Positions 11,901 to 24,555 of a stretch of DNA of 64,000 nt are shown here, in pieces; the stretch's first letter is position 1, and every line of letters begins with the position of its first letter. This DNA is from Eudorina sp. 2006-703-Eu-15. Taxonomy: Eukaryota > Chlorophyta > Chlorophyceae > Chlamydomonadales > Volvocaceae. Below the pieces are notes generated by a model. It was not told the DNA's origin. It searched no databases and was given only the letters and a program-made list of their open reading frames with translations. The stretch spans positions 727,146 to 791,145 of the forward strand of contig BDSI01000020.1 of the NCBI GenBank assembly GCA_003117195.1, given 5' to 3'. Position numbers and translations under genes: made by a program.

Positions 11901-14900
11901 CCGGGTTGCCGGGGACATCCATCCAGGACTCAGGTTCGCCAGGAGGACACGCACTGATAAGTCCTTCAGGCGCGGCACACGTCACGGGAACAGGAGGGGG
12001 GCCACTGCCCTCATCTCTGGGTTATCGCCGTTTCGTTTGGCTGATCAGCCAGGCCGGTTCTTTGCGTTGTCCCTCCTCGTAGCCTCGCAGCCGGTAGCCG
12101 GCAGCCGGCACTGCTGCGGCTCTTTTTTCTTAATCCCCCGCAGCCGTGCGGTCCCGTCCTCGGAATCCAACCCTCGCTGCCCGCACTCGCTACCACCCAG
12201 CACCTATCACCAGCATCCGACACCTCACCCCCGCCCAACACCCCTCGCCACCTCCCTCCAGGCGGGGCTCACCACTGCCGACCGCATCGTTACCGTGTCC
12301 GCGGGGTACGCGGAGGAGATCAAGACCTACCTGGGCGGCTGGGGTATGGAGGGCATCATCGCCTCGCGCGACCCGGTGCTCAACGGCGTCGTGAACGGCA
12401 TCGACACGGAGTGAGTGGGTGCCGGCGAGGGGGCCGGCGGGCTGCTGGGTGGAATCCATAGGTGATTGCGAAGCCGTCGCGACTCTTGTTTAGTGCAGAG
12501 CTTTGTCAGTGCTCAGTGGGCCCAGCCCGGCGGATCCCTGGATGCGGCGAGCCGAGCTCTCCTCTGCCATGTCAGTTTGCAGACACTGCAATGTCTGCAC
12601 ACTGACATGATGGCGCTGAGTGCTGGGATGGTGGGGTACTGGGCTGGCAACCGTGCAACCGTGTGCATGTGTGTCAACCCAACCCGAACGACCGAACGGC
12701 CCCAACGACCCCGAACGACCCCTGCCCGCTGATCCTCCCCGACAGCGACTGGAACCCCGCCAGCGACCCGCACCTGCCGTTCAACTACGACAAAACCAAC
12801 TTCGTGGAGGGCAAGGCCAAGTGCAAGATGGAGCTGCAGGTGCGTGCGAGCGTGTGGTTTGGAGGTCGACAGGGGGGGTTCGGGGCCGACGAGGTAGGGG
12901 CGTTTGCAAGTCGGATACGGCACGTGACCGACAGACATGCCAGGGCGCAAGGACACAGGACCTTGCCGAGTCCGCCGGGGCTCTCATGCGCCGCATTCAC
13001 CGCAGAAGTCCCGGCACCGCAGCGTACGTAGCTGGGTTGATACGTACGCAAGTTTGAATGACCACTACGATGCTCGACACCTTCGCGTGAGTCCCAAGAT
13101 TCCATCAGTGGTCGCGGTGTAGTTGCACCCTCACGACCTGCACCCGTCGATTGAAGGGGATGGATTCACGTCCGGGTGCGAGTCGTAACCCCGCCCGCGC
13201 CGTCCCACGTCTGCTCCCTCCCCAACCCCTACACGCCCTGCCCCGCCGCTGCCACCCCACAGCGGGAGCTGGGCCTGCCGGTCAGCGAGCACATCCCGCT
13301 CATCGCCTTCATCGGGCGCCTGGACCCTCAGAAGGGCGCCGACATCCTGCTGGAGGGGGCGCCCAACCTGCTGCGGCATAACAACGTGCAGGTGAGGGGC
13401 GGGGGGAGGGGCAGGGTCCGGGTTCGCTGCTGCTGCGCAGGTGAGTATTTGAGCGGGCGACACCCTACAGGCAGCACATAAGAACCCTTGGTAGGCCGCG
13501 AACGCGCGGTTGGGGCCAACGGGTGTTTGAAAAGGTGACTGCCCGGTGAAGAGTGCGGGGGGCGGAGGGGTTAGATTCACGCGTCCGCTCCGTGACGATA
13601 TGTACGGGCAGGAAGCCCGCCTTGGGTTGCGGATTGAGGCGTCCACGCGTCCCGCGTCACTCCCGAAGCCGTTCACAGAATCAGGAGCCCGAGAACCGCG
13701 ACCGGGCTTTTGTCACCTGGCCTCGACAGTGACGAGTCTTTACACTCGCCTGTCTTCTATTCTACGTCCCCATCTCCGTCGCGCCCCCAAACCACGCCGC
13801 GCCGCTTGCCTCACCCCGCAGCTGGTGTGCCTGGGCTCCGGCAACAAGGACCTGGAGGATGGGCTGCGGTGGCTGGAGGGCTCCTTCCGGGACCGGGCGC
13901 GCGGCTGGGTGGGCTTCAATGTGCCGCTGTCGCACCGCCTCACCGCCGCGGCGGATATACTGTTGATGCCCTCGCGCTTCGAGCCGTGCGGCCTCAACCA
14001 GCTGTACGCCATGAGGTGGGAGCGTGGGAGCATGGGCGGGGCGTGGGGCGGGGAGAGGCGCGCTGGGATGGGTGGGGTAGAGTTAGGCAGCCGAGACGGG
14101 ACCGTGCCTCCGCCGCAAGGGCGCTGGCGAAGGGCGCCGGCCCGCCGGGACGATTCGTTCATTATTCTCACCACAGCGGGTGTGAAAAGCGCACTTATGA
14201 TCGCCATCCTGCACCCAGAGTCCCGGACGGAGCTGTTGGGGATGCGCAGGGAAGGTAATTGCTGCATCTCATGGCTTGTTGTTGTGGCGATGCGCGCTGC
14301 ATGATGAGGTACTTGGCCGCGGCCCTCATGTCCGCTACTGCAGGTACGGCACCGTTCCGGTGGCGCATAAGACCGGCGGCCTGCGCGACACGGTCCTGGA
14401 CTTCGACCCGTGGAGCCAGTCGGGCACCGGGTGGACCTACACCAACTGCGACTCGCAGGTGCGGCCGGGCAGGGGCCCTGCCGGGGTGCGGTTCTTAGCC
14501 CTGTGCTGGGTTGTGAGCGCGGGATGAGCGGTCTAGATGTGCTCCGTGCGTCTGCTGTTTCCCCTTGCCTCCTGGCCTAGCCTTGCCTGGCCTCCTGCCT
14601 CACTCGGTTTCTCTTTTTATCCCCCTCTTGCCTGTTGCCTCCTCTCAGGGCCTGCTGCAAGCCACGGGTCTGGCGCTGCTGACCTACCACAACCACAAGG
14701 ACGACTTCCGCAAGCTGCAGGTGCGTGCGGCGGGGAGGGGCAGAGGGGAGGGTCCGGGGCGTGTGCGGGTTGTGCCGCGTGAGCTGTAGTCACGGACCGT
14801 GGGATGAACCATAAACGGCTTCCGAACGGGGTCAAGGAGGCTCGTTTGGTCCTCGCGATCGCTTCGTGTCCACACCACATTCCCATTCTCTGATTTCTTG

Positions 14901-15114
14901 GGGTCCAGGGGCATATTCCCCCACCTGTTGGAGGACTCCCGGGGCCGTCAGCTGGGTTTGCATCGTAACGTCTGTGACGAGTGCTTTCCCCACCGCCCGA
15001 CGATTGCGTCCGCAGCTGCGCGGCATGGAGCGCGAGGCGTCGTGGGACAAGGCGGCTCAGGAGTACGAACAGATCATCAGCTGGGCGGTGGTGGATCCGC
15101 CGTACTGCCGTTGA
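5943..15114 (+). CDS. SS1: Soluble starch synthase I (GT5), plastidial
   Basis: Transfers glucose from ADP-glucose to alpha-1,4-glucan in the plastid. Exons: 5943-6020, 6082-6202, 6391-6451, 6603-6947, 7166-7214, 7368-7430, 7530-7604, 7746-7783, 8067-8130, 8364-8558, 8930-9030, 9800-9863, 10624-10740, 11058-11357, 11711-11845, 12262-12410, 12746-12839, 13263-13391, 13822-14015, 14344-14458, 14649-14720, 15016-15114. All phases join, giving 2658 nt and 885 residues. Catalytic landmarks: [23 protein letters not shown] (ADP-glucose loop), [81 protein letters not shown] (catalytic Glu), KTGGLRDTV and C-terminus DPPYCR. These favour class I over SSII, SSIII, SSIV and GBSS. The N-terminus ([26 protein letters not shown]) is basic and Ser/Thr/Ala-rich like a transit peptide. 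About 350 residues precede the catalytic domain, unusually long for SSI; exons 1-9 rest on phase and composition only. Confidence 0.88.
6622..6699 (+). repeat. Tandem 39-bp duplication inside starch synthase exon 4
   Basis: Two back-to-back 39-base units, differing at the last base, encode [13 protein letters not shown] twice. The unit length is a multiple of three, so the frame is kept. It lies in the low-complexity N-terminal extension, before the catalytic domain. Confidence 0.85.
9261..9331 (+). repeat. Two (GT)n microsatellites in a starch synthase intron
   Basis: Runs of GT at about 9261-9278 and 9309-9331, separated by about 30 bases, within the intron 9031-9799. Simple-sequence repeats of no evident function. 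Confidence 0.8.
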
Positions 15115-18100
15115 AGCCGTACTGCTGTTGGCCGCGTCGCGGTTCACATGTACACTGGTGACGCTCCGTGTTGGCGGCGGTGTGCGCAGCTTGATGGCTC
15201 AGGTGATGTCACTCGCTGCGTGCCAAGACAGTCTCAGCAACGCCAAGCGCTGGAAGGCTTGAAGTGCGGGTAGGAGCGGTTGTACCGTATTCTTTCTGAA
15301 AAGCGTTCCACGGCTGAAGAAGTTCATAAGTGAAGATGAAACGAGCGAGGAGAGTGCGTAGAGATGGTGCAACATGAGCCTATTCCCCGGGTGGTTCGTG
15401 ACGCATCGGAGTGTACGACCCAACTGCAGTGGCAGGCGTCCTGTCTCTTGGTGCGAAAATGACAAACAGAGAGAGCATTGTGAAACGGTGTGGTTCTGGG
15501 TGGGGTATTGGCCGAGAGGCGGCCCCGCCTGGGGCTGCAGCGCTCCCCTCGCTGCACGTGTGGGGAGTCCAAGCATGCCACGCAGCATCGCAGTTTGCGG
15601 GCGGGGACTGCGTTCAGCGTAAGTGAACCGAAGTGCCGACTCTGGAGACCTGACGGACGTGATCATGTGTTTGAGGGGGATGGCGGCGGTTGCTTTGCAA
15701 GTCCGGAGCACGGCTGCTTGGCCGGCCAACCTCACCTGGTGGCGGGCGCTGCCGAAGCCACACAGTGTTGACCGTTGTGCCGTCTAACCTGAGTAGCGGT
15801 CTCGTGTCTTATTACGGTGAGTAGTGCCGTGGTCCTTGGTGGAGCCTGGATAAAATCGGCGCGGCGGCCGACCGGCCGTGCGGTTTCGTAGCATGTACAC
15901 GCGAGCCGTGCGTATCTTCGTCGGCGGCGGCTTCGCCTGTATCGGTATGGACGAGCCAAGAGCGTTATCTCGTCGACGTCGTATGGTTGGTTGGAAATCA
16001 AACGCGAGGTGTGGAAGGCGGGGGCAAAGCAGTGGCCGATTTCGTCGGATGACGAGGTATGTTCTCCTGTACTCCTGATTCGGTATGGCAAGCGCTTTTG
16101 GTGCGTCGGACATGTTACGGTATGGTCGTGTGGCGTTAGGGGTTTCGACCGGGACCGGGATACGGGGAAGGTGCCGTGCCGTAACCGGCGAGCCAGGTCA
16201 AATGGGTGTATGGCCCGGGTGCGCCTAACGCACCGATTTCAGACGGCTTGACCCTTGTCCGAGTTTCTGCGTGTGAGAGCAAGAGGTCTAGGGTCGGGGC
16301 GGCTTGCGGGTCAGACCTGGTAGTGACCCGTGGGTCTCCCAGCCGAGGCAGAGGCCGATCCCGGGGCCGATCACTGGGGGTTGTTGTGTCACACGCGGAC
16401 GGACCGCCCGGTGCGGAGTCGCTCAACAGCATTGTCGGCGAACGGCCGTACTTGCCTGCGGATGTGACGATAGCCCAGGTCAGGTAGGCTGTCTTCCGCG
16501 CCAGGACGGCGAGGCCGGCGTTGTACACGGGTATGCTTGGCGGGGCGGGGCGGGCAATCTGACGCCGTCGCTCCTTGATTCATGGCCACAGAGCAGCCTT
16601 CCTGCTGCAGTGCGGAGTACGCTGCAAGGGCTTGCAATAACAGGCGGAGAGGTGCCTACGAGTACTGCCCGGCCTCCGAGGGGTGCGCCTGATGTCGTGA
16701 CGCGGGCGTGTCATTACTGCCATCCGATTCTTCGTGCGTGGGGTGCGGGTGTTTTGTGTTGTTTTGACGTGTCTTGTATTGTGCCTCGTATTTGCAATGT
16801 TGTGTGTAGGTGCAGCACGCGGTGTGCGACGCCGTTGTGCGCACGCGTGGCAGAAAGCCGGTTTGATGTGTCCTGTTTGTTACTGTCTACTGTGGAAGCA
16901 CGAGTCAAACACGAGTCTGGACGGTTGGTTGGGCAATTAACGGCGCAAGGAGCGGAGGGGTGTGGCGCCGCGCGCGCGGATACACAGCGTAGGGGAGCAG
17001 CAGTAGGGTTGGCGGACCGCACGTTTTGGTGAGTGCGTGGCCTGCAATATTGCGGATGTGCGGTATTTGATGTTCGTTCGCGTGCTACAGCGATTGATGA
17101 GTGCCGCCCCGTTGCATCTGCTCTCAGTGCTGTGGTTGCTAGAGTGGATGGAGTGCTGCCAATCCTTTGTTTGCTGTACGTTGGTGCGCTCTGCCGGGCT
17201 GATTCTGACCGAGGTGCGAGGTGGGCGCTGCGGCAGCGAGGCCACTCGTGGGCGTGTACGTGTGGGGAGGGGGCCGACTATCGGCGGTGGTTACAAGAGC
17301 AGAGCAGGACGGGCGTCCGCGGGGATCGGGAAATGATGATTTCAGGGCGGCCATGTACACCGCGGCGGCGGCGTTGAGGCGTACCGGGGCGTGACGGCCT
17401 CACTTGAGGCCGCTTGAGCGACCTGGCGGCAGCTGCCGCATATCTACGTCACGTAGGGGCCTGTTGACTGCGGCGGTAAGGCGCCCTACGTAGCCGGTTG
17501 GGTCTACAGCCGATAACCCCGGCGGGGCATCGCTGATGGCTGCAGGGGGCGGGCGGGGTCACGTGTCTGGCGTCGTGACGCGGGCAGGGCGTGTGGATCC
17601 TTCGGTCGCGCGAGGTGCGGTGGTGCAACCCACGTCGCCGCGCCGCGTCGGGGTAACGCAGCGCCGCGATGCTCCCATGTCGTGGTGTTGACTGGGCGCA
17701 CTGCCGCTCAGCAACAAGCAGTGATGTAACGATGGAGCAAGCCGGTTGGGGGAAGCTGTGCCACGCCAACGCCTACGGGTCGCGTCGTTCCCGCGCACGC
17801 ACGCAGTCGCGATCGCTTCGACGATCGACGAGACAGGTAGGGCTGAACAGGACAGCACGATTTCGGAGTACAGTAGCTAGGCCCGTCCAGTGGAATGTGG
17901 ATGCTTGGCTGCAAGTAGTGACCATGTTCTGGTCGGTCTGAGCGATCCGCGATGGCCCTGCTGCTGCCCGTGGGTATCTATGTGAACGAACGACCTTGCA
18001 GACACGCACTCGCGTCCTGGAGGGGCAGGTCTAAGCGCCTCGCTCACGGCCGCCTGTCGTTCCATAAGTAGGCATACGAAGAATAAACACGTGTACATGT

Positions 18101-19295
18101 CCCGCAGCTTTGGTCCAAAGCAGGCAACAGAAAAACACGAATGCGTTTTGAGCTCGCTGCATCCGTGCTTCGATGTTCATCCGAGGTGGAATATCGTCGA
18201 TTCATCCGCGCCTCTCGGAACCTTGTGGAACGAACAGCTATCTGATCGAGTCGCGGACGAGTCACGACTCAAGTGCAAGGGTGAGCAGATTTTCCATGTG
18301 ATGCGGAAAGGTGCTGGTAGGCTGCGCCCCGTCGTTGCGGTCGCTTCGCAGTCCGTCGGCTGCGACCCGCGAACGAGCCCACCACGCACGCGAGACACGC
18401 GAGCAACGTGTCCATCCTGACCACACTGCTGTCGGTGAGCGCCAACACTGTACGGCCACCGCGTGCGCGTTTCCATGGGTTGTAACATATAGCCGGGGTC
18501 GTCCGCTGCAACGTTCATCCATTCATCTAGCCATCCTAGCCATCCACTGTAGTTTAATCGTGGAAATAAGAGTAACGAATCTGTGAATGAATGGACGTTA
18601 CAGCAATGCCGTAGGCTTGTCGAGTCGAGCGTTGCACATGGAACGCGACCGTTGGCCTCGACCCTTTCGACTCCGCGTCCTCCGGCGCTCTATCTCGTTG
18701 CATTTCCGCTGCATTGTAAGGACAAGCAATAAAGCACTTGGTGAGATTTGGTGTGATCCCAGCCGTCCTTGTTTCGTGCCGCGCAACCTGCTGCACTTCC
18801 TGGCCCACCTTGGCGTGCTGCTGCCGTACAGCACATGGAGAGGTACAGCAGGACCGGCAGGACCATGATGCTCCAGCAGCAAGTAAGCACACGAAATCTC
18901 TCGGCCTGCATATGCCGGTTGGATCATTGGAATTATCATTCCAGGCGTGAATCTTCAGAATCATCGAACGACTCAGACCCACTTACGCATGTATTTTTTG
19001 TTGCACAAGCTTCCAGCAGCACACCCCCCACTAGTGAGGTCTCTCACGCAGCCGTCAAGAGCCGTCCGCGCGAGCTGGTAGCAGCCGCAAAATCCCGCGC
19101 GCGGACAGGATCGATACGAACTGCATACAGCAGGCTCCCAGCATGTAAGCCGCGCGCCCAGCCTACAGGTCTCGTGACTCTCGCCGACACCTAACTTGCC
19201 CGGGTTTGGCTCGCTTCAGCTGCGCCACGGCGGTCGAACCGAAACCGTGGCGACGGTGGTCAGGCCGACGCAGCATCCTCCGATTCTTGCCGCTG
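15115..19295. other. Intergenic, no gene recognised
   Basis: About 4.2 kb between the starch synthase stop and the next candidate gene. Frames such as minus 15199-15735, plus 16304-17032 and minus 18554-18982 lack codon bias and recognisable domains. The stretch 16730-17340 is T/G-rich with many TGT words. The only structured element noted is the inverted repeat at 18509-18605. An unrecognised gene or non-coding RNA cannot be excluded. Confidence 0.4.
18509..18605. repeat. Short inverted repeat with GAATGAATGG arms
   Basis: Left arm 'tgcaacgttcatccattcat' at about 18509-18528 and right arm 'gtgaatgaatggacgttaca' at about 18583-18602 are inverted copies separated by about 55 AT-richer bases. 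The same GAATGAATG...AACGTTACAG word adjoins the dispersed repeat at 55943-55972 and, inverted, at about 46190-46209. It is therefore probably a small non-autonomous element of that family. Confidence 0.5.
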
Positions 19296-22200
19296 ATGAT
19301 GATAATGACGCCGTCCGCCGCACCACTCGCCACCGCACGGCAGCGGCGCAGGAGTGAGCAAGGCGAGGGACAGCGGCGGCGGCGGCGGCAGCGGCTCCTG
19401 GTCGGTGCCCTCTCGGCAGTGCTCCTGTTCCTGCTGCGACCGCAGCCCGCAGGTAGGTGCGATAGACAGATGATGTCTTCGCGCGCGCACGTGAGGGTAG
19501 GTTTCGGCGGCCGGGCGGCGGCGGCGGCGGCGGCGGCCGCAAGCGCAGTGGTGCGTGAGGAGGATACGGTTGTCACCTATGACGGCCCGCGGGTTCCACT
19601 GCAACATGCATATACATACATTTACATCTATACATATGGAAAATGAACCCGCCATATATATGTGTGTGTGTTAGCGCTCTACTGCCTACTAGATCAGTCG
19701 CCTCCGATCGCTCCTGCCTCGGTCAGCGCGCGAGCCTGCCGCCCGTCAACGCACCTTCCGCCCGCAGACACTGTGCGCGGCTTACAAGACACGTCGTCGA
19801 CGCCGGCGCTGCAACCGCCGCAACCTGCTGCAAGTCAGTACGTGCGACACATTACCTGGAAAGCATTGCGTTTGGGTGGAAACATCGCATTCCGTCGTAC
19901 GGTACGGCAAAAGGCGTGAGTCTGCACCATCCCACACGTGGTTACATGCCCCGGTTACGCCCGGTGTTTGCAAACGGTCTCTGACCGAGCGCACCGGTGG
20001 TATAGCACGGCATTTCTTCTTCTTAAACCATGTTTCCGTTGCCACGGCCTGTGTGCAACCCAGACCCAAACCCACCCCGCTCACGGTGGGGCTGCTGGTC
20101 CGTATCGTTGCTTGTTGACCGACGGTTTCTATCTGCAGGAGCCGTCAAGGTCCCGCTCTACCAGGTACCCGTATCGGGGGACGGTGGCAATGTGGCCGAC
20201 ACCGCCGATGGTATCCTTGTCAGCGCCACCACAGCGACGGCCAGCGTCGTCTCCATAGACGAGGCCAACTCGACGGTGAGGTGGGCGCCGAGCGACTACT
20301 GATGTATTACTGTAGTTGTTGAAACATGGGGCGTCGAAACGAGGTCGCATGTCTATAGGCGAGCGCGGGGCAGGAGTAGTAGGTGCGTGTGAGCAGATGA
20401 TTGCACTGAGCAGACGATTGCACCGCCAGGTTACATTCACAGAGAGAGAAAGCGCCGTTCGAGTCACCGGTTCGCAAGGCCAGCAGCACGCCTATGGGCC
20501 GTGCCCGACCGCCGGTGGTACGCATGAGTAAATCGCCGCAGCCTACCAAGAACCCAACACGGGGTATCGGCGACGGCCGAAGCCTCCTTACTCCTCACCA
20601 TGTCGTACGCACATGGGCATCATCCGCCTGCGGGGCGCTGCCGCGCCCTTCGCACACCACGCGCGCTGCCGTACTGGTAATCGGCGAACGCGCTGCGGCT
20701 TGTCCCACATCCGCTCGGTCACCCGTCACCGACATGTGCAATAGCCTCCTGGTGTCGTACGACCATCCAAGCGCACAGGGGTGTACCCGGGTACGCTACG
20801 GTCAGCTGCCCATTCTTGGGATCTTGATCCACCTCTTCACTGCGTGCGCCGGTCGGCGTCGCCGGTCTTGCGGCGGTGGATCGATGCCTCCTCGCCACGG
20901 GTCAGACACCTATCATCTATCTCGGCCCGCCCCCTTCGCCGCCCGAGGTGAATTGAGCAAACATACCTGTATGCGTGTCCTCTGCGTGTGGTCCCCGCCC
21001 CATGTGCAGCTGGTGGTGTCCGGGGGCCAGGCGGAGGTGACCTTGGACTCGGACAGCGGCAGGTGCGTGGGTGTGATGATGAGCGCGCGGCAGCCGGTAA
21101 TGTGCCAACCCGGTGTAAATGTCATACAAGATTTTGCTGTAAAACCATCAAGAGGCGTATTATTATTATGATTGATGTTACAGTGGACCCCGCGGGTCAT
21201 CGGTGACAGCCGTAGCTTCCTCACCCCACACTGCAAAAACCGAGACCGCGCCACCGTGGCGCACCTACGTAAAGGTCATTTGGGGAATGAAACGTTGAGG
21301 AGATATCTATCGACTGTGATCGATATGAATGAACAAACTTGGATATGAACAAACTCTGATGAACATACACCGACGACAGTACGCAGCCACCGTACCTAAC
21401 ATGCGTGGCGGCGTCTCTCCCGGACGAGCAAGCATGGCAAACCTGTCGAGGGTCCTGCTGCAACTGACCGTTTGCCTCCCATCCGCACGTTTTGATCCCA
21501 TCGCTCGCAGTGGCTGCGTGCTGATCCCGGGAATCGGCCGCGTTGGCTGGCTGGGCGGCTGTGGCCGCCGTCTCCGAGGCAAATGAGGGTGTGGGGCAGG
21601 GTATCCACTTAGCTAGGTGGGCACCCCGCCGTGGCTGGCCCCTGGCCGGCTGACGGCCTGAGTTGGATAAGCAAGTCATTCATTCCACCTCAATAGTCGG
21701 TGAGATGCGCCATGCGCATGTATGTACATACGTATGTGCGGATGTCGTATTCTCTGATTCTCGTGTGCGCGACTTTGGCAGCAGCGGGCTTGACACATAC
21801 TTCCTGCTGCTATGCACACCGAAAGACCGCTGGATCCTGCGCTGCCAGGTAGTGGAGCCATCGGACCGCGGGAAGGCTCTTACGCCCCCTGCGCATGAGC
21901 CACCTCATAAGCTTGCGCACGACTGTGCCCATAGCAGTCATAGCAGGTTGGCATTGGTTGAGAAATGAACGATTTGAGTGAAACTCACATAGGGCTCACA
22001 GTGTTGTAGACAGGAACAGTTAATTTGAAGGTAGGTAGGAGCAGCTTCCACGTACGGGTCGGCGTTGCCAGTCCGTGTTTTCAAGCACACCTAGGCAGTC
22101 ATGCGTACCTATGAACGAATCTACATGTCAGAATTCCCGCATAACAACAGATTGATCACTCCACATCCATTATACCCCGAACCGATGAATACCACGAGAG

Positions 22201-23943
22201 CGGTGCCAGCTTGATTGTCTCGTCGGGTGCGGGGTCACGGAGACAGATGCGCCCCAGCGGTGCCCGGCTTACAGCGCCGCGGATACTGTATGCGGCCCTT
22301 GATCGAAACGTGCGAAGTCGTGTGATGCTGTCCAACCGCACACCTTCCGCACATCTTCCGTACGTGACTCGTCATCAAGAGCCTGTATGCCTTATGCTGA
22401 TGTTGGCATGTCTGAACACCTCCCAACGTTGATTGGCTTCATTCATTCCTGCATGGGAGCTGCAGCATTGTCGGGGGCATTTCATATGCATAATCGAATT
22501 TCACAGCTAGTGGACCTCAAAATGGATCTTGGAGACCATGGAGATTGGGAGCCCATCCATCCGTCCGCGTGTTAGTACCATGCATGTGCGCGGTGCACGT
22601 GTGTGCTTCGACAATGTGTTTAGCGGAGAAACCCGCCCGACGCTTGCATGTATGTGTGTGTTGGTGTGTGCAAACATACAACAGTCCATTTAGTTGGCGT
22701 TGGCGGTGGTGGCGATGGGCGGCACGCACCATGGAAATGCGACCGCCGCGGACATGCATGCCTGTCCACCGCATATGGTTGTATCACACAATAGTCCCTG
22801 CCTCTTGAGGCTAGCTTGCAGTGACAGAGAGCGGCGCAGCAGCCTGCCTGCTGCGGCATGAGCGTGGGGTCGTCGCTACCTGGCGCGGACCTGCCGGCAG
22901 GGATGCCCGCACGGAGAGCACGTCGTTATCACGGCTGTCAAGCTCCTGTTGCCTGGCGGCGTGCGTGTCCATACATGTTGCCCCACTCGGTGTCGAAGAC
23001 GCACCTTGCTTGTTTGCCTCCCAGGTGGCTGCAGAGTCTGTGAGTGCGTCCGGGTCGCTGCCTAGCTAGCTGTATGCCAGTGGCCGCTGGAGCGCAATTT
23101 CCAGCAGCAGGCGAGAGGCGGTGAGCTCCTAGCCCTGCCATGCATAGCGTAGTAACAACTCCGTCCTTCCCAGAATGGGGAAGGGCGGCTTGGGTTGCTT
23201 TGAATCGAGGGCGTGGTTTGACGGGCTCATTCATCGTGTCCGTACACAGCGATTAGGATTGCGGAAGGTGGTGCAAACATAGGCATGATGTTAGCCGCAT
23301 CTCGTGGTATCGTAGGTTAGCCTTCGTGACGACTGGTTGCTGGTTGCTTGTATGCATCAATTCTTGCTCCATTCAGTTGGCAGCTTCAAGAAGTCGTAAG
23401 TTGCTATCGAAACCCGTACCACGTCGTACGGCCGATGCCCCGTGTGCGCGCCAATGCGTGATTAATGCTATGTCGCGCCGTGTGCAACCTACCGTGCTTC
23501 AGTTGATGTATGGGTGCACATGCAGTTGACTGGCTAGACGGCTTTTTATGTCTCATCATGCGCCCCGCCGGCCGTCATGTTGCCAGTACTGTACCTCTGC
23601 GTTGTACGGTACGTCTAATTTAAACCATTGATCGTTGACCGGTGCCTTGATAGGTTGCGCCCTTGTGCGCATTGCTGCGGAGACCGAAGTTCGTTTGCAT
23701 ACATGGTAGACTTGCAGCGGTTGTAAGCTGGTGTCTTGATCTCGGATCGCATGCATTCAGAAGTATGCCCATGCAATTTTCCAGCTGGCTCCAGCTTGAC
23801 ACCAGATCCCAGGCCAGGCACACCCTGTTTGGAAAAGTCCAACCCTGAATTTTCAAAGCTGCACAAGAGCCTGCGGCTGCAGCGCCCATCGTCCAATCAG
23901 CGGATGTTCAGCTTTGCTGTGCCTTGCAGGTGCAAAGTCGTGA
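19296..23943 (+). CDS. Small membrane-anchored or secreted protein, unknown function (tentative model)
   Basis: The best-supported parts are 19296-19452, 20139-20275, 21010-21062 and 21785-21848. Exon one encodes MMIMTPSAAPLATARQRRRS, a run of arginines, then the hydrophobic segment LLVGALSAVLLFLLRPQPA. This arrangement reads as a type II signal-anchor or uncleaved signal peptide. Later exons read AVKVPLYQVPVSGDGGNVAD, TADGILVSATTATASVVSID, LVVSGGQAEVTLDSDSGS and GLDTYFLLLCTPKDRWILRC, predominantly beta-like. Exon two starts at 19768; its end is ambiguous (19833 or 19896 both keep phase). Two very short exons (23025-23039, 23377-23395) and a last exon 23930-23943 would end the protein at RAKS after about 195 residues. 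I do not recognise the family. Codon use is less GC-biased than in neighbours. The model is uncertain, especially its 3' end. Confidence 0.4.
21178..21207 (+). repeat. Dispersed repeat end motif, copy in an intron
   Basis: A match to the 30-base motif at 2271-2300 (it differs only near the end, CGGTGAC versus CGGTAAC). Like copy 1 it is preceded by 'gatg' and followed by an 'agc.gtagc'-type sequence, so the similarity extends slightly beyond the core. It lies between predicted exons of the unknown membrane-protein gene. Confidence 0.65.
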
Positions 23944-24555
23944 AGCTCGAACACCCTATCCAAACCGGTTTGATTCAAGAAAGGCAGTCGAAGGCTCTGA
24001 ACCGGCGATCAGTTATTGCCATGACATGAGATTTGGTCTCATCAGCATCGGTTTTTACATTCTAGCCAAGCAAAGAGCACGGAGCATACTTACGGTCCAG
24101 CGGCACAGCCTATTTGTCAACCAAGGAGAGCATGCACTTGTCAATCAAGTAAGAGAACATGCGCTAATATCATATATGATTGTGTTCCGCCAAAGCTCTA
24201 ATAACCCTGGACACCGTTAGCTCGTACACGCGGCAGTTATGTGGCAGCTCACGCGAAACCTCCACTCTGCGCGCAGAATGTCCCCAATACCTACACCAGT
24301 AAGACTCTGAATTTTTCGTTTCACTATATTTCGATTTGTGTTGCTAACATCGACGACCAGTTTCTCCCAAGAACTGGACGACATTTGCCTGTAATCTCCA
24401 TGTTGGTTGTAAACCAGCGTTTGATTCTGCCATATTAGTCTGCGTTGCATCGAAATGGGGTTGTCGTGATTTCTTCGCTCCAACTGTAGCCACCTCAGGT
24501 GCAACATGACCGTGACCAGAACAAGTTTACAAGACACATATTGACTTGAGTTAGC
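23944..24555 (+). other. Spacer between the small membrane-protein gene and paralogue A
   Basis: Lower-GC spacer of about 610 bases. TGTAA words, the usual green-algal poly(A) signal, occur at about 24390 and 24409 and could end the upstream transcript. The rest presumably contains the promoter and 5' UTR of paralogue A. No TATA box is obvious. Confidence 0.35.
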
